From CAZPNX01 sp964588285 (GTDB lineage: Bacteria; Edwardsbacteria; AC1; EtOH8), in NCBI GenBank assembly GCA_964588285.1, contig CAZPNX010000017.1, positions 1 to 50,750 on the forward strand: DNA of 50,750 nt. The letters run 5' to 3'. Within the stretch, counting starts at the first letter, position 1. Every line of letters begins with the position of its first letter. Positions 7,824-14,277 of the stretch are shown piece by piece. A program made the translations under genes and the position numbers. The notes beneath the pieces were generated by a model, which was not told the origin of the DNA, did not search any database, and worked only from the letters and a program-made list of their open reading frames with translations.

Positions 7824-8785
7824 CGCATCTCCCGGCGGTAATGCTCCAGGTCCGAGTCCACCATCATCCGCACCATCTCCTCGAAGCTCACCTTGGGCTC
7901 CCAGCCCAGCTCCTTCTTGGCCTTGGCCGGGTCTCCCAGCAGGATGTCGACCTCGGCCGGTCGCACCAGTTTGGGGTCGATCTTGACGTATTGCCGATAG
8001 TCCAGGCCCAGGTGGGAGAAGGCCGCCTGGCAGAACTCGCGCACCGAGTGGTTGCGGCCGGTGGCGACGACGTAGTCGTCAGGCTTGGGCTGCTGCAGCA
8101 TCAGCCACATGGCCCGGACGTAGTCCCCGGCGAAGCCCCAGTCTCGCTTGGCGTCCAGGTTGCCCAGGAAAAGTTCCTTTTGGAGGCCCAGCTTGATGCG
8201 GGCCGCGGCGTCGGTTATCTTTCGGGTAACGAACTCCTTGCCCCGGCGCGGCGACTCGTGGTTGAAGAGGATGCCGGAACAGGCGAAGATGTCGTAGGAC
8301 TCGCGGTAGTTGATGGTTATCCAGTGTCCGTAGACCTTGGCCACCCCGTAGGGGCTGCGGGGGTGGAAGGGGGTCAACTCGGTCTGGGGCACCTCGCGCA
8401 CCTTGCCGAACATCTCCGAGCTGGAGGCCTGATAGAACTTGATCTTCTTGTCGACCAGGCGGATGGCCTCCAGCATCCGGGTGACCCCCAGGGCGGTGAA
8501 CTCGCCAGTGAGCACCGGCTGCACCCAGGAGGTGGGCACGAAGCTCTGGGCCGCCAGGTTGTAGACCTCGTCCGGCCGGATGTCCTGGATGATCTCGATG
8601 ATCGACAGCTGGTCCAGAAGGTCTGCCTGGACCAGGGTCACCCGGTCCTTGATGTGCTCGATGCGGTCAAAGTTCTCGGTGGAGGCCCGCCGCACCATGC
8701 CCCAGACCTGGTAGCCTTTCTCCAGCAGAAGGTCGGCCAGGTACGACCCGTCCTGGCCGGTGATGCCGGTTATCAGAGCTTTCAT
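7820..8785 (-). CDS. gmd: GDP-mannose 4,6-dehydratase
   Basis: 321 aa. It has the Gmd-type N terminus ALITGITGQDGSYLADLL, the active site ASSSEMFGK (Ser/Glu pair near 123-124), YGVAK (Tyr146, Lys150), and the Gmd hallmark ILFNHESPRRGKEFVTRK, which binds the GDP moiety. It makes GDP-4-keto-6-deoxy-D-mannose for the Rmd-like enzyme that follows. It is the first gene of the sugar-nucleotide run. A TATAAT at 8833-8828 on the minus strand could be its -10 box, but no good -35 accompanies it, so read-through from tRNA-Ser or pmbA is also possible. Confidence 0.95.
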   Translation of the reverse strand: MKALITGITGQDGSYLADLLLEKGYQVWGMVRRASTENFDRIEHIKDRVTLVQADLLDQLSIIEIIQDIRPDEVYNLAAQSFVPTSWVQPVLTGEFTALGVTRMLEAIRLVDKKIKFYQASSSEMFGKVREVPQTELTPFHPRSPYGVAKVYGHWITINYRESYDIFACSGILFNHESPRRGKEFVTRKITDAAARIKLGLQKELFLGNLDAKRDWGFAGDYVRAMWLMLQQPKPDDYVVATGRNHSVREFCQAAFSHLGLDYRQYVKIDPKLVRPAEVDILLGDPAKAKKELGWEPKVSFEEMVRMMVDSDLEHYRREMR

Positions 8786-8880
8786 GAGGTTAATCCTGTA
8801 TGTTTAATCTGAACCTTATTCAAACCGATTATAGGTTACTGGCCATCCAGACGAAGCTACGGCATATTGGTAGCGCAGTC

Positions 8881-8994
8881 TGGCGGAGAGACTGGGATTC
8901 TGCGCCTGCGGCGCATCCGCCGCCGCTCTGCCCCAAGGCATCACAGCAGGCGGAGAACCCGCAGCTTAGCTACCCTGGGTTCTCATTCTCCATA
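8881..8994. repeat. Duplicated tRNA-Ser 3' end plus 94-bp spacer with perfect inverted repeat
   Basis: The 20 bp at 8881-8900 are identical to the 3' end of tRNA-Ser including its CCA (8995-9014), in the same orientation. The 94 bp between the copies contain a perfect 8-bp inverted repeat, GAGAACCC (8953-8960) and GGGTTCTC (8977-8984), and a compact hairpin TGCGCC-TGC-GGCGCA (8901-8915). The upstream half does not fold as a tRNA, so this is not a second intact gene. It could be an attachment-site remnant or a decayed tRNA copy. No other gene is seen in 8786-8994. Confidence 0.6.
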
Positions 8995-9082
8995 TGGCGG
9001 AGAGACTGGGATTCGAACCCAGGATACCTTGCGGTATACACGCTCTCCAGGCGTGCTCCTTCGACCACTCGGACATCTCTCC
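8995..9082 (-). tRNA. tRNA-Ser (anticodon GGA)
   Basis: 88 nt on the minus strand with a long variable arm, as expected for a class II tRNA. The acceptor GGAGAGA pairs with TCTCTCC, and the discriminator G is followed by an encoded CCA. The anticodon loop CTGGAGA gives anticodon GGA (reads UCC/UCU). The variable arm ATACCGCAAGGTAT is a perfect hairpin, and the T-arm contains GGGTTCGAATCCC. It lies between pmbA and gmd on the same strand. Confidence 0.95.
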
Positions 9083-9085
9083 GCT

Positions 9086-9134
9086 TTTCTGCTTTCTGCC
9101 TTTTGCCTTCTGTCTTCTGCCTTCTGCTTTCGTC
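9086..9134. repeat. Degenerate 7-nt-period array next to tRNA-Ser
   Basis: Seven contiguous 7-nt units on the plus strand: TTTCTGC, TTTCTGC, CTTTTGC, CTTCTGT, CTTCTGC, CTTCTGC, TTTCGTC. The array fills the gap between the tRNA 5' end and the pmbA stop codon. The minus strand reads as a purine-rich GCAGAAG repeat. Unit sequence differs from the arrays at 6352 and 14428, but the period is the same. Confidence 0.6.
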
Positions 9135-9136
9135 CT

Positions 9137-10495
9137 TTAGAAGTCCGTCCCCCCGGTGAAATTGAAATCATTTATCATAAGGGCCGGGACCCTGGAGCCC
9201 ACGGCAAAACGGTGACCATATCCACCCGGCTCGCTTACCAATTGGGAGCGGTCTCCTACAGCCGCCAGATTATTGAGACATTTGAGGACGCTGACGGTGA
9301 ATCTTAAGTTCTTGAGCGGCTTGGTGATCTTGCCGTTTTCGATGAGAAAGGTTCCGTCCCTGGTCATGCCGGTGATGGAGACCTCCATGGGGTCGATGAG
9401 GTTAACGTAGTGGAAACGGGTGACGTAAACGCCCCTTTTGGTTGACTCCAACATCTTTTTCAATGAGGTATCGCCGGAGGCCATCACCAGGTTCTCGGCC
9501 ATGGGATGATAAGCCGGCGCCGGGGCGGCATGGCCGGTGGACTTTCTTCCCTCCCGTCCGGCGGTCATGGAATCGTAGACCACGTTGCGGGCCACACCCT
9601 TCTCGATCAGGGTAACCTTCTGCTTGGGCACACCTTCGAAGTCGAAGGGAAAGGCAAAACCGCGTATGTCGGCGGGATCGTCTATTATGGTGATCCGGGG
9701 ATCCATTATCCTTTTGCCAAAACATCCCCCCATGAAGCTTCGCCCCTCCTGGACCGCCCGGGCCGAGAATCCGGTATAGTTTAGAAACTCCAGCAGGGTA
9801 TAGGCGGCCGTATCCTCCAGCACTACCGGGTACCGACCAGGCTTGAGCTCCACGGGGTTACGGCTTTCCACCGCTTTGCGCACCGCCTTCCGAGCGGCGC
9901 CCTCGATGTCGACGCGATCCACATCGCGGTGGGTCGCTTGTCCGTACCCGGCTCCGGTGTCGGTCATGGCCACAATATTGACGTATGCATCGGTGGTCGC
10001 CTGGTATCGCCTCACCCCCAAAGAGTTGGCCACCGCCACCTCGGAGACCCCGGTTGATAGCGCCCCATAGGCTTTAGCTTGGTGACGCCTGGCAAGATCG
10101 CATATCCATCCGACCTTTTCGGCCCTCTGGGCAGCCGAAAATTTAGCCGTTTTCTCATAGAACATTACCGGCAGACGTCCAACTTGAAGCGGGCCGGGAA
10201 GGGACTTAAAATCCTTGTTCTCCTGCTGAATCCTGGCCAGGCGGCAGGCCAAATCTACGGTCCTCTTGATTTCCGCCGGCTCCAATCGATTGGTGGAAGC
10301 CAGGCCCAAGCGCCGGCCGAACACGGCTCGGACCGAAAGGGTATGATTGCTCTCAGCTACATTCTGGTGGATAAAGGAGTTGGCAAACCGCGTCAGATAG
10401 GAATCCTCGGCCAGCAACACCGCCTCTGTTTGATCGGCGCCGGATTTCCTTAAGGCCAATTCCAGCAGTTCCCTGACTCTGGTTTCACCGAGCAT
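9137..10495 (-). CDS. pmbA: TldD/PmbA family protein (PmbA/TldE-type subunit)
   Basis: 452 aa, normal family length. The N-terminal region (1-200) carries the SGADQTEAVL and long helical segments of the family. The C-terminal beta-rich half contains KPGRYPVVLEDTAAYTLLEFL, GRSFMGGCFGKRI and FPFDFEGVPKQK. The zinc-binding HExxxH of TldD is absent, so this is the TldE/PmbA partner rather than the catalytic subunit. TldD/TldE complexes degrade or mature small peptides in the cytoplasm. No tldD gene is in the window. Translation starts at the ATG at 10495 with an AAGGAA Shine-Dalgarno and a clear promoter upstream. Confidence 0.87.
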   Translation of the reverse strand: MLGETRVRELLELALRKSGADQTEAVLLAEDSYLTRFANSFIHQNVAESNHTLSVRAVFGRRLGLASTNRLEPAEIKRTVDLACRLARIQQENKDFKSLPGPLQVGRLPVMFYEKTAKFSAAQRAEKVGWICDLARRHQAKAYGALSTGVSEVAVANSLGVRRYQATTDAYVNIVAMTDTGAGYGQATHRDVDRVDIEGAARKAVRKAVESRNPVELKPGRYPVVLEDTAAYTLLEFLNYTGFSARAVQEGRSFMGGCFGKRIMDPRITIIDDPADIRGFAFPFDFEGVPKQKVTLIEKGVARNVVYDSMTAGREGRKSTGHAAPAPAYHPMAENLVMASGDTSLKKMLESTKRGVYVTRFHYVNLIDPMEVSITGMTRDGTFLIENGKITKPLKNLRFTVSVLKCLNNLAAVGDRSQLVSEPGGYGHRFAVGSRVPALMINDFNFTGGTDF

Positions 10496-10520
10496 AAGAA
10501 TTCCTTAATAATAATATGAT

Positions 10521-10550
10521 ATTATATCAGTATAATACCTCCTGCGTCAA
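10521..10550 (-). promoter_or_regulatory. Promoter of pmbA
   Basis: On the minus strand -35 TTGACG (10550-10545) and -10 TATAAT (10526-10521) are 18 bp apart. A short leader of about 20 nt with an AAGGAA ribosome-binding site leads to the ATG at 10495. It is divergent from the rnf promoter about 55 bp away. Confidence 0.75.
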
Positions 10551-10604
10551 GCGCTTTTGATTTTCCCAGTATTTTGGATCCGGCGCAAGTAAAAGCCTTG
10601 ACCC

Positions 10605-10633
10605 TTGACTTTGGCGGCTAAAAGCCATATACT
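10605..10633 (+). promoter_or_regulatory. Promoter of the rnf-like operon
   Basis: -35 TTGACT (10605-10610) and -10 TATACT (10628-10633) are separated by exactly 17 bp. The predicted start of transcription, near 10640, lies downstream of an upstream TTG codon that could otherwise be called the first codon of the rnfE-like gene. This supports the ATG at 10659 as the start. No Shine-Dalgarno is evident in the short leader. Confidence 0.7.
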
Positions 10634-10658
10634 TCATGGACAACAAATCACTCGTGAA

Positions 10659-11264
10659 ATGAGACTGCCTTCCGAATCCAAACAACAGCTTTTCCTAAAA
10701 AACCTAATCCAGGAAAACTGCCTGCTGAGCTCCGGCTTGGGAGTTATCATGGGAGTCCTGGCGACCGTCAATACCGACCAGGCATTTTTTGTGGCCAGCC
10801 TGGCCCTGCTGGCGATTATGTTCAATAGTCTTTTAGCTTCGGTGCTCAGCGATGTCTTTCGCATCCAGCTGCCGCTATGGTTTCGGGTGCTGGCCACCGC
10901 CCTGCTCCTCTCCCTCCTCTGCCTGGCTTTAGATGAAAGGATCTCCCGGCTTCCCGCAACCACCCGAATGGCCGTGATGATCCTAAGCCTGACGCCGCTG
11001 ACCTATGCCCGGTCTAAAACTTTCGCCGACGGCGCCACCCCCAGCCGGGCTCTTTTTGACGCCGCCGGTTCTGGGTTGGGCTTGGCCGCGGCCATGCTTT
11101 CCATCGGAGTTGTCCGCGAGATTCTGGGATCCGGCACCCTGGGAGCTACCGCTTTGTTTGCCTCGCCGCCGCTGCCCATGCTGGAAAAAACTTTCGGCGG
11201 ATTTTTGATCACCGCCGCCGCCATCATTGCCTTCCGTCTGGCCAATAACAGGGCTTCCTTATGA
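10659..11264 (+). CDS. rnfE: Rnf/Nqr membrane subunit, RnfE-like
   Basis: 201 aa from the ATG at 10659, with about six hydrophobic segments. The family signature is visible in LKNLIQENCLLSSGLGVIMG near the N terminus and in ALFDAAGSGLGLAAAMLSIGVVREILGSG, the typical RnfE/NqrD/RnfA region. Rnf complexes couple electron flow between ferredoxin and NAD+ to ion movement across the inner membrane, and RnfE and RnfA form the antiporter-like core. The stop overlaps the next ATG by 4 bp (11261-11264). rnfC, rnfD and rnfG are not next to it. The start is set by the promoter at 10605-10633. Confidence 0.82.
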   Translation: MRLPSESKQQLFLKNLIQENCLLSSGLGVIMGVLATVNTDQAFFVASLALLAIMFNSLLASVLSDVFRIQLPLWFRVLATALLLSLLCLALDERISRLPATTRMAVMILSLTPLTYARSKTFADGATPSRALFDAAGSGLGLAAAMLSIGVVREILGSGTLGATALFASPPLPMLEKTFGGFLITAAAIIAFRLANNRASL

Positions 11265-11824
11265 GTCCTATTTTTCTTTCATTCCTAACAGGCTTCTCCG
11301 TCCTCAGCCCGGCCATCTCACTGGGGATCCTCCCCGCCTCCTACCACGGCATGACCCGTCACCCCAGCCTGGCCGTGCCCTATGCCACGGCCGGGTCGCT
11401 CTACATTCTTTTCTACTCGCTCCTGGGTTGGGCCTCCTGGCATTTCCTCCTCCCTGTTCTGCCGCTTAAGTTTTTGGACCTTCCCCTGCTGATAGCCGCC
11501 TTTTGGATAGTCAGTTGGCTTATCGGGTTGGCACTTAAAAAGGCCCCGGAGATCCAAGCCGCACTTCCCATCCAGCTGGCCGGCTGCTTGGTTCTGGGAA
11601 GCTGCCTGATTCTCATTGACCACGCCACCGGCGGCTTTCCCGAAACAGCGGCTTTAGCCGCTGGCATGTCCGCCGGATATTGGTTTGCCACTATCGTTCT
11701 CTCCATGATAAGGGAACGCCTTTCGCCGCAGCTTCCTTTCGCCCTGCGCGGCTGGCCGTCGCTGTTGATACTATGCTCCCTCCTGTGGCTGGCCGCCCAG
11801 TCGGTTGGAGTATCCCTGCCATGA
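11261..11824 (+). CDS. rnfA: Rnf/Nqr membrane subunit, RnfA-like (divergent)
   Basis: 187 aa with about six membrane helices, close to the ~190 aa of RnfA/RnfE. Sequence identity to textbook RnfA is weak by eye. The assignment rests on size, topology, the FETAALAAGMSAGYWFATIVLSMIR-type end segment, and position between an RnfE-like and an RnfB-like gene with 4-bp overlaps on both sides (11261-11264, 11821-11824). Two homologous half-barrel subunits are always needed in an Rnf complex, which supports this call. Confidence 0.65.
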   Translation: MSPIFLSFLTGFSVLSPAISLGILPASYHGMTRHPSLAVPYATAGSLYILFYSLLGWASWHFLLPVLPLKFLDLPLLIAAFWIVSWLIGLALKKAPEIQAALPIQLAGCLVLGSCLILIDHATGGFPETAALAAGMSAGYWFATIVLSMIRERLSPQLPFALRGWPSLLILCSLLWLAAQSVGVSLP

Positions 11825-12735
11825 TGGAATTAGAGAAAGCGGCCTTTGAGGCCCTTCCCGGTCTGAACTGCGGCGCCTGCGGCATGACTCAAGGCTGCCG
11901 CGGTTATGCCCGAAGCCTGGCCTCCGGAGATCCCGACTATGGTCGATGCCAGGTCGGGGGACATACGCTTCGCTCTAGGTTAGCCGAGCTGGTGTCCGAG
12001 TCTGCCTCAGCCGCCGATCCTGTGGTGGCCGTCATTTCCTGCCAGGGAACAGCCACCAAAAGCCGGGACCGGTTCCGTTATGCCGGGATCAACACCTGCC
12101 GGGCGGCCGTTACCCTTTACGGCGGACCCAAGGAATGCCTTTACGGTTGTCTGGCGCTGGGCGACTGCATGGCCGCCTGCCCCCATGGAGCCATCCGGCC
12201 CGGCCCCGATGGATTCCCTATGGTCGATTTTTCCCGATGCCGGGGCTGCGGCCGATGCGTCAGCGCCTGCCCCAAAGAGGTCATCCGTCTGGCCCCCAAA
12301 TCCCAGCAGATTTTTCTGGCCTGCACCTGCCGGGGAAAATCGGAAAACCTTCCCGGTCGCTGCCTGGCCGGATGCACCACCTGCGGAGCTTGCATTCAGG
12401 CCTGCCCTTACGGAGCCGTCAGCTGGGAGGGATCGCTCCCCAAAATCGATTATTCGCGGTGTCGCTCCTGCTCCATCTGCGTCTTCAAATGTCCGCCCAA
12501 GACCTTCGTGGATCGAATACCCATCCGGCCCACCGCCTTCATTGGCCTGCAGTGCAACGGCTGCCAGATGTGCAAGGTGGTCTGCCCCACCGACTGCATT
12601 ATCGGCAAAAAGGGAGACCACCATAAGGTGATGCGCGGCCAGTGCATCGGTTGCGGACAATGCTTCGAGGTCTGTCCCATCCGGGCGGTTACCATGTTGG
12701 GGGCTCTGGGCCATGTTAACCTTTCCGGATACTGA
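11821..12735 (+). CDS. rnfB: RnfB-like polyferredoxin with extended 4Fe-4S array
   Basis: 304 aa from the ATG at 11821, which overlaps the rnfA-like stop. The N terminus has the RnfB four-cysteine cluster C17-x2-C20-x5-C26-x16-C43. Then follow LYGCLALGDCMAACPHGAI and five further CxxCxxCxxxCP motifs (CRGCGRCVSACP, CTTCGACIQACP, CRSCSICVFKCP, CNGCQMCKVVCP, CIGCGQCFEVCP). That makes about seven 4Fe-4S clusters, more than the ~190-aa proteobacterial RnfB and at the upper end of clostridial forms. The usual N-terminal membrane anchor is missing from this start, so the protein may be peripheral or anchored by partners. It likely accepts electrons from ferredoxin. Confidence 0.82.
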   Translation: MMELEKAAFEALPGLNCGACGMTQGCRGYARSLASGDPDYGRCQVGGHTLRSRLAELVSESASAADPVVAVISCQGTATKSRDRFRYAGINTCRAAVTLYGGPKECLYGCLALGDCMAACPHGAIRPGPDGFPMVDFSRCRGCGRCVSACPKEVIRLAPKSQQIFLACTCRGKSENLPGRCLAGCTTCGACIQACPYGAVSWEGSLPKIDYSRCRSCSICVFKCPPKTFVDRIPIRPTAFIGLQCNGCQMCKVVCPTDCIIGKKGDHHKVMRGQCIGCGQCFEVCPIRAVTMLGALGHVNLSGY

Positions 12736-12738
12736 TCC

Positions 12739-13311
12739 TTGAAAAGCCTGGCTGCTCTGTCTGCGGTGCTGGTTTTAGCACAAAGTCTGGTGGCGGAACC
12801 GCTTGACCGGAAGCTGTTCGAGCAGATCCATGGCCGGTGGCCGCGGCCCTGGCTTGACCGCCCCATGGAGCTGGCCACCGATATCGGAGAGGCAAAACTG
12901 GGAATCGCCCTTTGCGCCGGAATCGGCCTCTTCGGCGGCCAAAAAGCACGTCAGTCGGCCAAGCTGGCCTTGGCCGCGGATGCCTTTTCCGCCGGAGTAA
13001 CCTACGGGCTCAAGCTGGCCGTCAATCGGCCTCGCCCCGATGGCCGCACCGAACGTTCCAACTCCTCGTTTCCCTCAGGCCACGCCACCGGCGCCTTTGC
13101 CTTGGCCACGGTTTTCTCGCATCGCTATCCCAAGATAACCGTGCCGGCTTTTTTGGCCGCGACGGCGGTCGGTTTGTCCCGGATCTATCTGGGCAGGCAT
13201 TATCCGTCCGATGTACTGGCCGGAGCACTGATAGGATTCGGTTCGGCTCGTTTTATCATTCATTATGAGGAGGAAGTGCTGGCTCTCACCCTCCCCGGCC
13301 TTGCGGAATAG
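12739..13311 (+). CDS. PAP2-family membrane-associated phosphatase
   Basis: 190 aa from a TTG codon immediately after the rnfB-like stop. All three PAP2 phosphatase motifs are intact: K92-x5-R97-P98, FPSGH (111-115, His115) and SR-x5-H-x3-D (Ser147, Arg148, His154, Asp158). An N-terminal hydrophobic stretch (3-19) may be a signal peptide. Family members dephosphorylate lipid phosphates such as phosphatidic acid or undecaprenyl pyrophosphate; the substrate here is unknown. It is probably co-transcribed with the rnf genes. Confidence 0.85.
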   Translation: MKSLAALSAVLVLAQSLVAEPLDRKLFEQIHGRWPRPWLDRPMELATDIGEAKLGIALCAGIGLFGGQKARQSAKLALAADAFSAGVTYGLKLAVNRPRPDGRTERSNSSFPSGHATGAFALATVFSHRYPKITVPAFLAATAVGLSRIYLGRHYPSDVLAGALIGFGSARFIIHYEEEVLALTLPGLAE

Positions 13312-13420
13312 GGACCAGAGCCGGCAGTCATTGGCCAAGAAAAATTCGAGAAGCAACAAGAAGTAACGACAGACCCAACCTTGTTTGTAAAAATCTCATG
13401 ATCGTATCGAGGCTAAAATC

Positions 13421-14266
13421 ATGACCACCCGCCGCATCGAGGCCATAGTCGGGTTTGTGGTGCTGAGCGCCATGGCCCTGCTGATTTTCGGCATGCTCTG
13501 GTTGAACCGGATAGAGGTCGGCCGCGGCAAGAAGCGTGTCAGGGTGGCCTTCGAGGATGCCGGAGGCCTGCGCCCCGGCGACCCGGTCACCGTTTCCGGA
13601 TTGGAAAAGGGCAAGGTCAAGTCCATCGAACTCAGGCGGGATAAATCAGGCGTCCTCGCCCTGCTTGATTTGGACAGCGACGTCTCCCTGAAACGGGACG
13701 CCCAGTTCTGGCTTTTGGACGCCAGCATGATGGGCGACAAACGCATCGCCGTCAATTCCGGTTCCGATCCCCAGCCCCTGGACCTCTCGTCCATCCCGGA
13801 GGGGCTTCGCAGCCCGGGTCTCATCGAGACCACGGTCAAGCTGGGAAACCTGGCCCAGGAGGCCGACGAACTGCTGGAACGCCTCAAGCGCGACCTGGCC
13901 ACCCCGGAGAACGTCCGCAGCCTGGGGCAGGCGGTGCGCAATATCACCCAGGCCACCGAGCAGCTTAACAAGATGGCCTCCGAGAACCGCACCGCCCTGC
14001 GTGAAACGGCCCGGGACGTCAACCAGCTGATCTCCCCCAACCGGGACAAGCTCGACTCCACCATCCAGGCCCTGTCCCGCGCCAGCTCCGCGCTGGACTC
14101 CATTTCCTACAAGATCAACAGCGGCCAAGGCACCGCCGGACAGATGGTCAACAGCCGCGAGCTCTACGACGACGTCAGAAAGACCAACAAGGAGTTACAG
14201 GCGCTGATAACGGACATCAAGGCCAACCCCAAGAAATATCTTACGGTCAAGGTGATCGATTTTTAA
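13421..14266 (+). CDS. MCE/MlaD-family lipid-transport protein
   Basis: 281 aa. One N-terminal membrane helix (residues ~8-28), then one MCE domain (~36-115, with VRVAFEDAGGLRPGDPVTVS and GKVKSIEL), and a long helical coiled-coil tail (~140-265). This is the layout of MlaD and related periplasmic substrate-binding subunits that carry phospholipids between inner and outer membrane. The matching ABC permease and ATPase genes are not in the window. The mlaD symbol is not used because several MCE subfamilies share this layout. Confidence 0.85.
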   Translation: MTTRRIEAIVGFVVLSAMALLIFGMLWLNRIEVGRGKKRVRVAFEDAGGLRPGDPVTVSGLEKGKVKSIELRRDKSGVLALLDLDSDVSLKRDAQFWLLDASMMGDKRIAVNSGSDPQPLDLSSIPEGLRSPGLIETTVKLGNLAQEADELLERLKRDLATPENVRSLGQAVRNITQATEQLNKMASENRTALRETARDVNQLISPNRDKLDSTIQALSRASSALDSISYKINSGQGTAGQMVNSRELYDDVRKTNKELQALITDIKANPKKYLTVKVIDF

Positions 14267-14277
14267 TCGATGCTCCG

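Noticed and set aside
8800..9159. Plus-strand open frames over tRNA-Ser
   Set aside because: They run through the complement of a complete tRNA and give the low-complexity peptides typical of such artefacts.
10636..10662. Eight-codon ATG frame just before the rnfE-like start
   Set aside because: It begins at or upstream of the predicted transcription start, so it would not be fully transcribed.
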